Of a DNA stretch of 64,000 nt, positions 35,261 through 43,660 are shown in pieces. Below the pieces are notes generated by a model. It ran no database searches. It worked only from the letters and a program-made list of their open reading frames with translations, and was not told where the DNA came from. The stretch is from Mycobacterium sp. 852013-50091_SCH5140682 (lineage in GTDB: Bacteria > Actinomycetota > Actinomycetes > Mycobacteriales > Mycobacteriaceae). Position 1 is the stretch's first letter, and each line of letters begins with the position of its first letter. Where the stretch lies: assembly GCF_001665685.1 (NCBI RefSeq), contig NZ_LZTB01000118.1:124001-188000 (forward strand). The letters are read 5' to 3'. Made by a program: the position numbers and the translations under genes.

Positions 35261-36175
35261 ATGAGCTTGGACAACATTTCGCACCTCGGCGCGCAGGGCG
35301 CCGACGAACTGGTCCCGTCGCGCTACGCAGTCCAGGTCGGTGACATCGAAGTGCTGGTGATCAGCGACGGGGTGCTGCCGATAACCGCCTCGACGTTGGC
35401 CACCAACGTCGAGTCGACCGAGCTGGCGCACTGGCTGGACGACAATTTCCTGCCACCGGAGGTGGTCGACTGGCCGCTCAACGTGGTGGTGGTACGCAGC
35501 GGCGACCGAACCATCCTCGTCGATGCGGGGCTGGGCTTGGAGTTCCCGGACTTCCCGCGGGCCGGGCAGACGGTCCAGCGGCTCGAGGCGGCCGGGGTCG
35601 ATCTCGCATTGGTGACCGACGTGGTGCTCACCCACATGCATATGGACCATGTCGGCGGGTTGCTCACCCAGGGGCTGAAAGACCGGCTGCGCCCCGACCT
35701 GCGGGTCCACGCCTCCACGGCCGAGGCCGAGTTCTGGGAAGCACCCGACTTTTCGCGCACCACCATGCCGGGGCCGATACCGGACGTGCTGCGCAGGGTC
35801 GCTTCGCAGTTCCTGGACGAGTACCGCGGCCAGTTGCGGACATTCGAGACCGAATACGAGGTGGCGCCGGGCGTGCTGATTACCCGCACCGGTGGCCATA
35901 CCCCCGGGCACAGCGTGGTCCGCCTGGCCTCCGGTGGTGACAAGCTGACGTTCGCGGGTGACGCCGTCTTTGCGCCCGGATTCGACAATCCAGAGTGGCA
36001 CAACGGATTCGAACATGACCCCGATGAAGCGGCCCGGGTTCGCATCCGTCTGCTCAGTGAGCTCGCGGCGACCGGTGAGTCGCTGGTGGCCACTCACCTA
36101 CCGTTCCCGTCCGTGTGCCGGGTCGCCGCGGCCGGCGACGTCTTCCGGTGCGTACCGGCCGTCTGGGACTACTGA
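35261..36175 (+). CDS. MBL-fold metallohydrolase
   Basis: A 304-residue metallo-beta-lactamase-fold enzyme. The metal motif THMHMDHVGG (HxHxDH) lies near residue 126, GGHTPGHS near 211 and the AGDAVF Asp near 235. It resembles quorum-quenching lactonases and similar hydrolases. A strong AAGGAG site precedes ATG 35261. A 15-bp hairpin follows. Substrate unknown. Confidence 0.85.
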   Translation: MSLDNISHLGAQGADELVPSRYAVQVGDIEVLVISDGVLPITASTLATNVESTELAHWLDDNFLPPEVVDWPLNVVVVRSGDRTILVDAGLGLEFPDFPRAGQTVQRLEAAGVDLALVTDVVLTHMHMDHVGGLLTQGLKDRLRPDLRVHASTAEAEFWEAPDFSRTTMPGPIPDVLRRVASQFLDEYRGQLRTFETEYEVAPGVLITRTGGHTPGHSVVRLASGGDKLTFAGDAVFAPGFDNPEWHNGFEHDPDEAARVRIRLLSELAATGESLVATHLPFPSVCRVAAAGDVFRCVPAVWDY

Positions 36176-36211
36176 CCGCTGCCGGCTGTTCTGATTTCTT
36201 CGGCGTAGTGC

Positions 36212-36256
36212 CGAGGCGGTCGCCCCGACACGTTCGGCGATGGGGCGACCGCCTCG
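36212..36256. terminator. Strong bidirectional hairpin terminator
   Basis: CGAGGCGGTCGCCCC (36212-36226) pairs perfectly with GGGGCGACCGCCTCG (36242-36256) around a 15-base loop. It lies between the MBL gene and the convergent 50-aa peptide gene. Confidence 0.8.
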
Positions 36257-36310
36257 CGATGCAGGCTACGTCGGCGTGACGTCACGGCATCGACCAAAAC
36301 GCTTTTGGGG

Positions 36311-36463
36311 TCACTGTGCGGACACCGCGCACGTTGTCACCGGGGCGCTGACCGGGGCACCACTGGCATGCGCAGCCGCCGACAAACCCATCGCACCGCC
36401 GATGACGACAGCGACGGCGGCGGGCACAACAGCGTGGCGCCCCAAGCTCTTGACGAAGTTCAT
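36311..36463 (-). CDS. 50-aa secreted peptide
   Basis: A 50-residue product: a classical signal peptide (MNFVKSLGRH.., cleavage at AHA-SG) followed by only about 17 mature residues ending CAVSAQ, with a single Cys. GGAGG lies 7 bases before ATG 36463. It is controlled by regulatory element copy D, like the other small proteins of this set. After cleavage the peptide could be a signal, a metal or thiol ligand or a membrane-active peptide; this is speculation. A longer reading to 36559 is open but lacks a ribosome-binding site. Confidence 0.7.
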   Translation of the reverse strand: MNFVKSLGRHAVVPAAVAVVIGGAMGLSAAAHASGAPVSAPVTTCAVSAQ

Positions 36464-36529
36464 GGCAATCCTCCTGTGTGGGTGAACGTTGTAGCCGGAC
36501 ATTACGAAGCGGGCCATGCCACGCGCGCT

Positions 36530-36586
36530 GTTGTGCGCACAACCTGAACAAACGCGCAATCAGCGGGCTTTTCTGCGTTCTGCTCA
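36530..36586 (-). promoter_or_regulatory. Bipartite regulatory element, copy D
   Basis: Read on the minus strand: the distal box TGAGCAGAACGCAGAAAAGC (36586-36567) and, 43 bases on, the perfect palindrome GTTGTGCGCACAAC (36543-36530). A TAATGT -10 at 36504-36499 starts 32.5 bases from the dyad centre. The 50-aa peptide starts at 36463. This is the most diverged distal box of the four copies. Confidence 0.65.
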
Positions 36587-36672
36587 CTGCTCCGACCACG
36601 CACATCGGACGGGCGAACTGGTGGCCGGCGAAGGCTCGATGAGTTTCTGGGCCGCCGCCGGTCTGTACCGGC

Positions 36673-37152
36673 ATGACTGACGACACCATGACCGCCGCGT
36701 GCACCATCAACGCGCCGGCGCAGACCGTGTTCGCCGTGCTGGCGGACCCGACCACCCATCAGGCGATCGACGGCACCGGCTGGGTGCGGGAGTCGCTGGA
36801 CGGCAAACCGCTCACCGCAGTGGGTCAGGTCTTCCGGATGGCGATGTACCACTCCAATTACGGAGGTATGCACTACGAGATGGCCAACCGCGTCGAGGTC
36901 TTCGAGCCGCCGCATGCGATTGCGTGGCTGCCGGGCCAAGGTGCCGACGACGACAACCTCGAATTCGGTGGTTGGATCTGGCGATACGACCTCAAGCAGG
37001 TCGCGGGTGACCAGACGGAGGTTACGCTGACCTATGACTGGTCGGCGGTGCCGCAGGCCATTCGCGAGAACATCGGGTTCCCGCCCTTCGACCGGCAGCA
37101 CCTCGACAACTCGCTCAAACACCTCGCCGAGCTGGCGCAGCGTCGAACCTAG
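36673..37152 (+). CDS. SRPBCC (polyketide cyclase/START-like) protein
   Basis: A 159-residue SRPBCC-fold protein. It starts with AACTINAPAQTVFAVLADPT and ends with a helix (LDNSLKHLAELAQ) as in the family, which binds hydrophobic ligands. No ribosome-binding site is clear. It is divergent from the 50-aa peptide gene across element copy D. Ligand unknown. Confidence 0.8.
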   Translation: MTDDTMTAACTINAPAQTVFAVLADPTTHQAIDGTGWVRESLDGKPLTAVGQVFRMAMYHSNYGGMHYEMANRVEVFEPPHAIAWLPGQGADDDNLEFGGWIWRYDLKQVAGDQTEVTLTYDWSAVPQAIRENIGFPPFDRQHLDNSLKHLAELAQRRT

Positions 37153-37179
37153 TACGCGCGCTGTCGTTCCGCGCATCGC

Positions 37180-38208
37180 TCACGACACCACGACGGCGAG
37201 TTGCGCTGCAGCAGAGCGGTTCCCGGACCCGCGCACACGTGCGGGACGCCGGGAACCGCGACGCATGCCCATCGCCCGCCCGATTGCATCGGTGACACAT
37301 TCGGCGGCATCCTGCAGCAGCATGTGGCCGGCAGTCGGATGGTGGAGATGGAGAGCGCCGGGAATGGCCGCGGCAAGGTCACGCGAATGCGAGGGTGGCG
37401 TAAGGACATCGGTGCCCCCACTGACGACGAAAGTCTTGGCAGCAATGGATTTCAGGGCGTGGTACACGTCGTAGCGCTTGAGGCTCGGCAGAAAGCCCGC
37501 AGCTGTCGTCAGCGACGCTGTCCGCAGGGCTGCAACCCCCACAGCGGCAGCGACCACTCCGGCCATGGTGCCCTCACCCGAGAATCTGCTCAGCGCCTCA
37601 CCCAACGGACGGATGAGCGCCTGGACGGCCTTGTCCGTTGCCCTTTGCGGCATGCGGTGAACCAGGCCGAACAGCGCGCCGGTAGCGGGCGTTGCCAGCA
37701 GGCGACCGATCCCCCGCTCGGCGATGCTGCCCGCCGCAGTTCCCACCAGGACCAAGCCTGCAGGCTCGACAGGACGTTGCGACGCCGCGCGACCGAAGTA
37801 TGCGAGCGCCGTCATACCGCCCATGGAATGGCCCGCCAGAGTCAGCGGGCCGGTGATGTGCACCGCGGCCAAGACCTCTGCGAGATCGGCAGCGAGTTGG
37901 GTGATTTCGTAGGTGGGCATGGGCGCATCGGCCGACCTCCCGTGGCCGCGGTGGTCGTAGGTGATGACGCGAATCCTGCCGCCGTAACGGCGGCGCAGTT
38001 CACCCACCTGCAGCCCCCAGCTCTCTTGCGAGAGCAGAAGACCGTGCAGCAAAACGATTGTCGGCGCATCGGCGCGTTCCGCAGGGTAGTCCGATACTGC
38101 GAGGCGGACGCCGTCTTTCGTCGTGACCGTCCGCTCGACACAGCCGTCATCGCGTGCAGCCGCCGGCCCGAACACGGTGGGCACCAATGGCTCAGGGGCA
38201 ACCGACAT
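37180..38208 (-). CDS. Alpha/beta hydrolase
   Basis: A 342-residue hydrolase. LLHGLLLSQESWG is the oxyanion region near residue 53, GHSMGG the nucleophile elbow near residue 127, and TAGHMLL the terminal His near residue 298. The C-terminal 30 residues are basic. ATG 38208 follows GAGGAGT. It is divergent from the Pro/His-rich gene at 38538; element copy C lies between. Substrate unknown. Confidence 0.8.
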   Translation of the reverse strand: MSVAPEPLVPTVFGPAAARDDGCVERTVTTKDGVRLAVSDYPAERADAPTIVLLHGLLLSQESWGLQVGELRRRYGGRIRVITYDHRGHGRSADAPMPTYEITQLAADLAEVLAAVHITGPLTLAGHSMGGMTALAYFGRAASQRPVEPAGLVLVGTAAGSIAERGIGRLLATPATGALFGLVHRMPQRATDKAVQALIRPLGEALSRFSGEGTMAGVVAAAVGVAALRTASLTTAAGFLPSLKRYDVYHALKSIAAKTFVVSGGTDVLTPPSHSRDLAAAIPGALHLHHPTAGHMLLQDAAECVTDAIGRAMGMRRGSRRPARVRGSGNRSAAAQLAVVVS

Positions 38209-38537
38209 GATGGACTCCTCGGGACGTGTGAACGCCGGTAGGGTTCGGCATTTCGCTGCGCAGAACCTAAGGCGGTGATGCACGTGGCGGCTCGCTTCTG
38301 CGCGCAACCTACGCAACTGGCCGATTTGGAGTTTTTGCGCATTGACCGCGTCGCGTGGCTCTCGAATATTCCTGCGGCGATTGGAGATTCGAGCAGACCA
38401 CCGCCATCTGAGCACAATGCGCAAAAGTCGCATAACGCGTACTTGTGCGGCTTGTGCGCACAAGCGGGCCATCGCGCGGGCGGTTCCCTAGCGTCGTGAG
38501 CACAGACGACCAAGGCCCACACCACAAGGAGCGACAG
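38209..38537. other. Divergent promoter region carrying element copy C
   Basis: The 329 bases between the alpha/beta hydrolase and the Pro/His-rich gene. No gene is supported. It holds regulatory element copy C and its -10 box; the hydrolase promoter must also lie here. Confidence 0.6.
38409..38464 (+). promoter_or_regulatory. Bipartite regulatory element, copy C
   Basis: The distal box TGAGCACAATGCGCAAAAGT is at 38409-38428 and the perfect palindrome CTTGTGCGCACAAG at 38451-38464, 42 bases apart. A TAGCGT -10 starts at 38489, 31.5 bases from the dyad centre. The gene at 38538 and the overlapping MFS gene would be controlled. Confidence 0.7.
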
Positions 38538-39155
38538 ATGACGACGCGGCCTCCGAACCAGACCTACGACCCAGGGTCCGCCGCGACCATGGCCGCCGGC
38601 GTTCCCCAGACGGTGACGATGCGCGCCGCGGCGGCAGAGTCGGCCGCCACCCATTACGCGTGGTCGGCCGAGCCGCCGGAGCCCGCCGCGCCACCGCAGG
38701 CCCAACAACCGCACCACCGGCCCATGCGCCGGCGGGCCCTGCCCCTGATCGCGGGGGGCCTGGCGGTCGCAGCGTCAGTCGGTTTCTTCGGCGCCCTGCA
38801 CGCAGGCCCGAGCACGGCCGTCGACACCACCCACACCACCACCCACACCGCTGCGGCGCCCGCGGCGGCGCCGGTCGCGACGCCCGCACCGCAGGCGCCG
38901 CCAACGCCGGCGGTAGCGGCGCCCACGCCCGTCACGCACACAAAGCGCACCACCACGCGTCACCCGATGCCCGCAGGCCACACATCATCATCAAATGCCG
39001 TCAGCCGGCCGTCGCCGTCTCCGCAACCCCAACCCCAACCGAACCACGACAGCGTGTCGACGCCCGGAAGCTGGAATCGGAACTTCCTCTCCTGGTTCAC
39101 TCATCGTCACGACCATGACGGCCGCTGGATGCACAACTTCGGACACGCGAAATGA
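38538..39155 (+). CDS. Pro/Ala-rich membrane-anchored protein with His-rich tail
   Basis: A 205-residue protein. A cytoplasmic region of ~65 residues (Pro/Ala-rich, ending PHHRPMRRR) is followed by one TM segment (ALPLIAGGLAVAASVGFFGA). An outer Thr/Ala/Pro-rich stretch comes next, and the tail WFTHRHDHDGRWMHNFGHAK is rich in His and Asp and could bind metal. An AAGGAG site precedes ATG 38538. The stop overlaps the MFS start by four bases, so the two are coupled. Family not recognised. Confidence 0.65.
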   Translation: MTTRPPNQTYDPGSAATMAAGVPQTVTMRAAAAESAATHYAWSAEPPEPAAPPQAQQPHHRPMRRRALPLIAGGLAVAASVGFFGALHAGPSTAVDTTHTTTHTAAAPAAAPVATPAPQAPPTPAVAAPTPVTHTKRTTTRHPMPAGHTSSSNAVSRPSPSPQPQPQPNHDSVSTPGSWNRNFLSWFTHRHDHDGRWMHNFGHAK

Positions 39156-40555
39156 CCACGATGACACCTACAGCACAACCCGACCGGGACAGCGATCAGC
39201 GGCAGATCGGGCGCCTGCTCGACAACCTTCCCGTCGGCCCCGTCCACCGCAGGGCGGTCATTGCCATCGGGCTCGGCCTCTTCTTCGAGGTCTACGAGAT
39301 CTTCCTGTCCAGCACGATCGCCGCCACGCTGAAGACGCACTACGGACTTGGCGGCACCGCGCTGCAGCTGCTGCTCGCGTCGTCGTTCCTCGGAATGTTC
39401 GTCGGTGCAATCGCCTTCGGCCGGATCGCTGATCGCATCGGGCGCCGGCGAGCCTTCCTGCTCACCCTGGTGTGGTTCTCGGTGTGGAGTGTCATCGCCG
39501 CCTTCGCACCGAACGCGTGGCTGCTGGTGGCGGCACGCTTCATGGCCGGCATAGGTGTGGGGGCCGAATATCCCATCGCCGACTCGTATCTCGCCGACGT
39601 ACTACCGAAGGCTCATCGAGGGCGCATGGCCGCATGGGCCTACACCTGCTCCTTCCTCGCGGTCCCGGTGCTGGGTTTCCTGTCGCTCTGGTTCGCGGGG
39701 CGCAGCCTCTTCGGCGTCGACGGTTGGCGCGTCCTGTTGGTGATCGGCGCCATCGGCGCGCTGTTCATCATCGTGCTGCGCCGCAGCCTGCCGGAGTCAC
39801 CGAGATGGCTGGCCGGTGCCGGTCGCATGGATGAAGCACGGGCCGCACTGCGGGCGTTCGCCGGCGGTACCGATCCGGCGCCGCAAAGCCCGGCGGACCG
39901 CGATGAAACCGATGACGTCGTCACGGCGCCCTCTGCACCGGCTGCGTCGGCTTTCGAGCGACTGCGGCAGTCGCCCTACCGCCAGCGGCTGATCATGCTC
40001 GGCGTCTTTCACCTGTTCCAGCCCTTCGGCTATTACGGGTTCGGCACGCTGGCGGTGCTGGTACTGGTCAGCCGTGGCTACGACGTCACGTCGTCGCTGC
40101 TGTTCACGGCCGTGTCGTTCATCGGCTATCCACTCGGTTCGCTCATGTCCATTCCGCTGCTCAAGCGGTTCGAGCGCAAATACCTGATCATGGTGACGGT
40201 CGTCGTGATGGCGATCTGCGGTGTCCTGTTCGCAACCGCGACCGTTCACGCGCTCATCGTCGTATACGGATTGCTGATCACCGCATCGAGCAACGTCTTC
40301 TCGAACATCTACCACGTGTATCAGGCGGAGATCTTCCCCAGCGATGTGCGCGCAACCGCAGTCGGATGGACATATTCGGTGTCGCGGCTGTCCAGTGCGG
40401 CGCTTCCGTTCATTCTCGTCCCGGTTCTCGACCACTACGGGGCCACTGCGATGTTCGCTGTCGTGCTGGTGGCACTCGCCGCCACGATCGCCGTGATCGC
40501 GCCGATCGGACCGCGTACCACGGGCAAGAGTCTCGACGACATCAACCCGACATGA
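39152..40555 (+). CDS. MFS metabolite:H+ symporter (aromatic/organic acid type)
   Basis: A 467-residue 12-TM transporter. The motif FGRIADRIGRRRAF between TM2 and TM3 and GAEYPIADSYLADVLPKAHRGR between TM4 and TM5 are typical of the sugar/metabolite symporter branch that includes MhpT/ShiA/4-hydroxybenzoate carriers. It is coupled to the His-rich protein gene and lies upstream of a CitA/CitB-like system, which suggests a carboxylic-acid substrate; inference only. Confidence 0.85.
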   Translation: MTTMTPTAQPDRDSDQRQIGRLLDNLPVGPVHRRAVIAIGLGLFFEVYEIFLSSTIAATLKTHYGLGGTALQLLLASSFLGMFVGAIAFGRIADRIGRRRAFLLTLVWFSVWSVIAAFAPNAWLLVAARFMAGIGVGAEYPIADSYLADVLPKAHRGRMAAWAYTCSFLAVPVLGFLSLWFAGRSLFGVDGWRVLLVIGAIGALFIIVLRRSLPESPRWLAGAGRMDEARAALRAFAGGTDPAPQSPADRDETDDVVTAPSAPAASAFERLRQSPYRQRLIMLGVFHLFQPFGYYGFGTLAVLVLVSRGYDVTSSLLFTAVSFIGYPLGSLMSIPLLKRFERKYLIMVTVVVMAICGVLFATATVHALIVVYGLLITASSNVFSNIYHVYQAEIFPSDVRATAVGWTYSVSRLSSAALPFILVPVLDHYGATAMFAVVLVALAATIAVIAPIGPRTTGKSLDDINPT

Positions 40556-40584
40556 CCGGTCTACAGACACGTGACCGGAATGCG

Positions 40585-40604
40585 GGTTTTGCTCATTGTG
40601 CTCA
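40585..40604 (-). promoter_or_regulatory. Solitary distal-type box (copy E) at the kinase promoter
   Basis: On the minus strand TGAGCACAATGAGCAAAACC matches the distal box of copies A-D at 15 of 20 positions versus copy A. The second, palindromic half is absent. It overlaps the expected -35 region of the kinase promoter, so a bound protein could block or help transcription. Confidence 0.5.
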
Positions 40605-40614
40605 GGGCGGCGCG

Positions 40615-40620
40615 TACGCT
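40615..40620 (+). promoter_or_regulatory. -10 box of the kinase gene (leaderless)
   Basis: TACGCT ends 6 bases before ATG 40627, so transcription should start at the A of the start codon and give a leaderless message. Confidence 0.5.
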
Positions 40621-40626
40621 CAGCCC

Positions 40627-42315
40627 ATGGTCAGAAGGCTGCACATGGATGTGCGGCTTGCCACCCAGGTGCTGCTGCTACAAGTCGCTGTAGTGACGCT
40701 CACGCTGGGCATCGCGGGCGGCCTGCTGGCCTTCATGAGTCACGAGCGTCTCGCCGCCCAGTACGAGGACCGGTCGCTGGATATGGCACGCGCCATCGCG
40801 TTCGCTCCCGCGGTCCGCGCCGACGTCGCGCGCTACGACGCTGCCCCGCTGGTCCCGAGCCCGACGCTCACAAACGAGCTGGCGAACGGTCCGCTGCAGC
40901 AGCTGGCCACCGAGATCCAACAGCGCACCGGCGTGTTGTTCGTGGTGATCACCAACAACCAGGGCATCCGACTCTCGCATCCCAACCGCGACGAGCTCGG
41001 CAAGCACGTCAGCACCGATCCTACCGAGGCACTGGCAGGCCACGAGGTCGTGACCCGTGAGTCGGGCACCCTCGGACCGTCGGTGCGGGCGAAAGTACCT
41101 GTGCTGGCACCGGATTCGGATCGCGTCATCGGCGAGGTCAGCATCGGGATCTCGACGTCCGCGGTGCACCACCAGCTGTGGACAGATGTGCGGACCGCAG
41201 CGTTCCTGGTCGGCCTGGCCCTGCTCATCGGCGTGGTCGGCTCGTATCTTCTCGCCCGGCGCTGGCGTGGACTCACCATGGGTTTGCAGCCTTCGGAAAT
41301 GGCAGAGTTGATCCGCAGCCAGGCCGCGGTGCTGCACGGTATCGACGAGGGCGTGCTCGCCGTCGACACCGCCTGGAAGACAACGTTCGTCAACGACGAA
41401 GCCTCCCGACTGCTCGAGGTCGGACGCGAAGCGGGCAGGCCGGCGGACGAAATCGGCCTGACCCCACGGGTGCTCGAGGTGTTTCGCGCGGCGGACGCGA
41501 CCCCGAGTATCGCGACCGTCGGCGACCGGATCGTCGTGGTGTCGTCACGACCCGTCACCCGCGACGGCCGCGAACTGGGCACCGTGCTGGTCGTACGGGA
41601 TCGCACCGACGTCGAATCGTTGACCCGCGAACTCGACGCCGTACAGCTGATGAGCACGGTGCTGCGTGCCCAGCGTCACGAGTTCGCCAACCGGCTGCAC
41701 CTGCTCAACGGTCTGCTGCACAGCGGCCATGTCGAGGAGGCAGCGCAGTACGTGGAGGAACTTCTCGGCTCCGGCCCGATGGGCTCGGCGCTGCCGGGCA
41801 TCGAGGCTGTCCGGGATGCGTTCCTGCAGGCATTCCTGGCCGCGAAGGCGGCGGTCGCCCGGGAAGCCGGCGTCACCCTGACGATCGGTGAGAACACCTG
41901 GGCGCCAGGCCGACTCGCCCTGCCGGTGGATGTGACGTCAGTCCTCGGCAATCTGCTGGACAACGCCATCTACGCAGCACGCACCGGCAAGAAAGCCGAC
42001 AAAGTCGTGGAAGTCGAACTCCTGCAGGATGGTTCGACCCTGCACATCACCGTCGCCGACACCGGAAACGGCGTTGCCCCTGATTTCGTCGAGCACGTGT
42101 TCACCGAGGGCAAGTCGACCAAGCCGGACTCCGGTATACCGGGCGGACGCGGCATCGGAATGGCCCTGTCCCGGCAGATCAGTCGTGCGCTGGGCGGCGA
42201 CATCCGGCTGTCGAGCCCAGGTAACGCCGATGCGGAGTTGTGCGGCGCAGAGTTCATCGCCCGGCTACCGGGTGTGATGGTGGAGGAGGAAGCCCAATGG
42301 GTGGCACAGAACTGA
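40627..42315 (+). CDS. CitA/DcuS-type sensor histidine kinase
   Basis: A 562-residue kinase. TM1 is at residues 11-37, an extracytoplasmic PAS-like sensor spans ~38-190, TM2 is at 191-210, a cytoplasmic PAS spans ~225-330, and the phosphoacceptor is His351 in RAQRHEFANRLH. The N box is NLLDNAIYAA and the G box GGRGIGMALSRQIS. This layout matches kinases for citrate, fumarate and related acids. It overlaps the response regulator by 19 bases. ATG 40627 agrees with a leaderless promoter. Confidence 0.9.
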   Translation: MVRRLHMDVRLATQVLLLQVAVVTLTLGIAGGLLAFMSHERLAAQYEDRSLDMARAIAFAPAVRADVARYDAAPLVPSPTLTNELANGPLQQLATEIQQRTGVLFVVITNNQGIRLSHPNRDELGKHVSTDPTEALAGHEVVTRESGTLGPSVRAKVPVLAPDSDRVIGEVSIGISTSAVHHQLWTDVRTAAFLVGLALLIGVVGSYLLARRWRGLTMGLQPSEMAELIRSQAAVLHGIDEGVLAVDTAWKTTFVNDEASRLLEVGREAGRPADEIGLTPRVLEVFRAADATPSIATVGDRIVVVSSRPVTRDGRELGTVLVVRDRTDVESLTRELDAVQLMSTVLRAQRHEFANRLHLLNGLLHSGHVEEAAQYVEELLGSGPMGSALPGIEAVRDAFLQAFLAAKAAVAREAGVTLTIGENTWAPGRLALPVDVTSVLGNLLDNAIYAARTGKKADKVVEVELLQDGSTLHITVADTGNGVAPDFVEHVFTEGKSTKPDSGIPGGRGIGMALSRQISRALGGDIRLSSPGNADAELCGAEFIARLPGVMVEEEAQWVAQN

Positions 42316-42980
42316 CGGTGCTGGTGGTCGACGACGACTTCCGGGTGGCGAACATGCACGCGGGTATCGTCAACGCCTTGCCGGGGTTCTCGGTGTCGAC
42401 GACGGTGACGACGCTGGCCGCCGCCCACAAGGCCGCACCGGTTGACCTCGCCCTGGTGGACGTCTACCTTCCAGACGGCTCAGGAATCGACTTCGTCCGC
42501 GGATTACAGTGCGACAGCATGGTTCTGAGCGCGGCGACCGATGCCAGGACGATCCGCGCAGCGATGGCGGCCGGCGCGTTGAGCTATCTGGTCAAGCCGT
42601 TCGCGCCTGCGGACCTCGCCGCCCGGCTGTCGGGGTACGCACGGTATCGACGAATCCTCTCCGGGACCAACCTAGGCGGCAGCGAAGTCGACTCGGCACT
42701 GGATGCCCTGCGACCCCGCATCGCCCCTGTGCAATCCCCCACTGCCGTTGCCTCGCCGACCAAACAGCTTGTGCTCCAAGCACTTCGTACCTCGGGTCGG
42801 GCGATGTCGTCAGCTGAGGTGTCCACGGAGATCGGGGTATCCCGCGCAACGGCACAGCGGTATCTCTCGACGTTGGCCAACGCGGGCGAAGTCAAGATTC
42901 AGCTGCGCTACGGCACGACAGGTCGGCCGGAGCAGGAGTTCGTGGCCGTCGACAAACCGCCGAGTCGCCCTGTGCGGTAA
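42297..42980 (+). CDS. CitB/DcuR-type response regulator
   Basis: A 227-residue regulator. The receiver has the acidic pocket VVDDDFRV, the phosphoacceptor Asp55 (ALVDVYLPDGSG) and Lys100 (YLVKPF). The C-terminal helix-turn-helix (SAEVSTEIGVSRATAQRYLS) is of the CitB type. The ATG follows GGAGGAAGCC. Its gene overlaps the kinase. It is the best local candidate to bind the bipartite elements; this has not been shown. Confidence 0.9.
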   Translation: MGGTELTVLVVDDDFRVANMHAGIVNALPGFSVSTTVTTLAAAHKAAPVDLALVDVYLPDGSGIDFVRGLQCDSMVLSAATDARTIRAAMAAGALSYLVKPFAPADLAARLSGYARYRRILSGTNLGGSEVDSALDALRPRIAPVQSPTAVASPTKQLVLQALRTSGRAMSSAEVSTEIGVSRATAQRYLSTLANAGEVKIQLRYGTTGRPEQEFVAVDKPPSRPVR

Positions 42981-43000
42981 GGCGAACGGTCCCCCGACCA

Positions 43001-43645
43001 CTAGATCCGACGGCCGAGTTCGGCGACTCCGGGCCCGGACAGCTCGGAGAGTGCAACCCGGCGACCGCACGCCGCAAGCAGTACCGACACCGCAGGCCCT
43101 TCAACCGCAGGCCCTTCAACCGCAGGCCCGTCACCGACGACGAACGCGGCATCGGTCCCGATCAAGCGCAGCCCCGTCAGCCGCTTGCTGCCGCCCGACA
43201 GTCGATCGTGGGCGACGTATGCCACGGCCGCGCCGATGTGGTCGGTGGAGTACGTGTGGTGCAACCCGAGCGGGCGACGGATGTCCTCGCCGTGCACGAC
43301 GATCTCGACGATGCGCGATATCGTGGGAAGGGGCGGGGACGCGGTCGACCTCACCGATGCGCGTAATGCCGCCAGCAGTGCGGACGGATCGCGATCGCGG
43401 CCGGCCGTCACCTGCCGTTGCACGATCCGGTCCGCACTGAAGCCCGCGCGGATGAACTCCCCGATAAAGCCCCGCTTCGTCAGAACCGCCGTTGCCGCCA
43501 GATGCGCCACGACGTCGCGAACCGTCCAACCGGCGCACAGCGACGCGACGCCCCACTGCTGTGGCGTGAGCCCGTTCAAGTCTTCGACGAGTGCACCCCG
43601 CTCGAGATGCACGTCGGCCCACACCCCGCCCGTGTCGCCGGCCAT
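43001..43645 (-). CDS. Mycothiol-dependent maleylpyruvate-isomerase-like protein
   Basis: A 214-residue protein of the DinB-like maleylpyruvate isomerase N-terminal family. LTPQQWGVASLCAGWTVRDVVAHLA is the family start with the first His; HGEDIRRPLG carries the second. The segment EGPAVEGPAVEGPAV-like near residue 180 derives from a 15-base tandem repeat. Family members are thiol transferases or isomerases that use mycothiol. Substrate unknown. Confidence 0.8.
   Translation of the reverse strand: MAGDTGGVWADVHLERGALVEDLNGLTPQQWGVASLCAGWTVRDVVAHLAATAVLTKRGFIGEFIRAGFSADRIVQRQVTAGRDRDPSALLAALRASVRSTASPPLPTISRIVEIVVHGEDIRRPLGLHHTYSTDHIGAAVAYVAHDRLSGGSKRLTGLRLIGTDAAFVVGDGPAVEGPAVEGPAVSVLLAACGRRVALSELSGPGVAELGRRI
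43090..43129. repeat. 15-bp tandem repeat within a coding region
   Basis: CCGCAGGCCCTTCAA is repeated about 2.7 times within the isomerase-like gene. It keeps the reading frame and adds copies of a five-residue unit, so the length could vary between strains. Confidence 0.75.
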
Positions 43646-43660
43646 GGTGGCCTACCGTAC

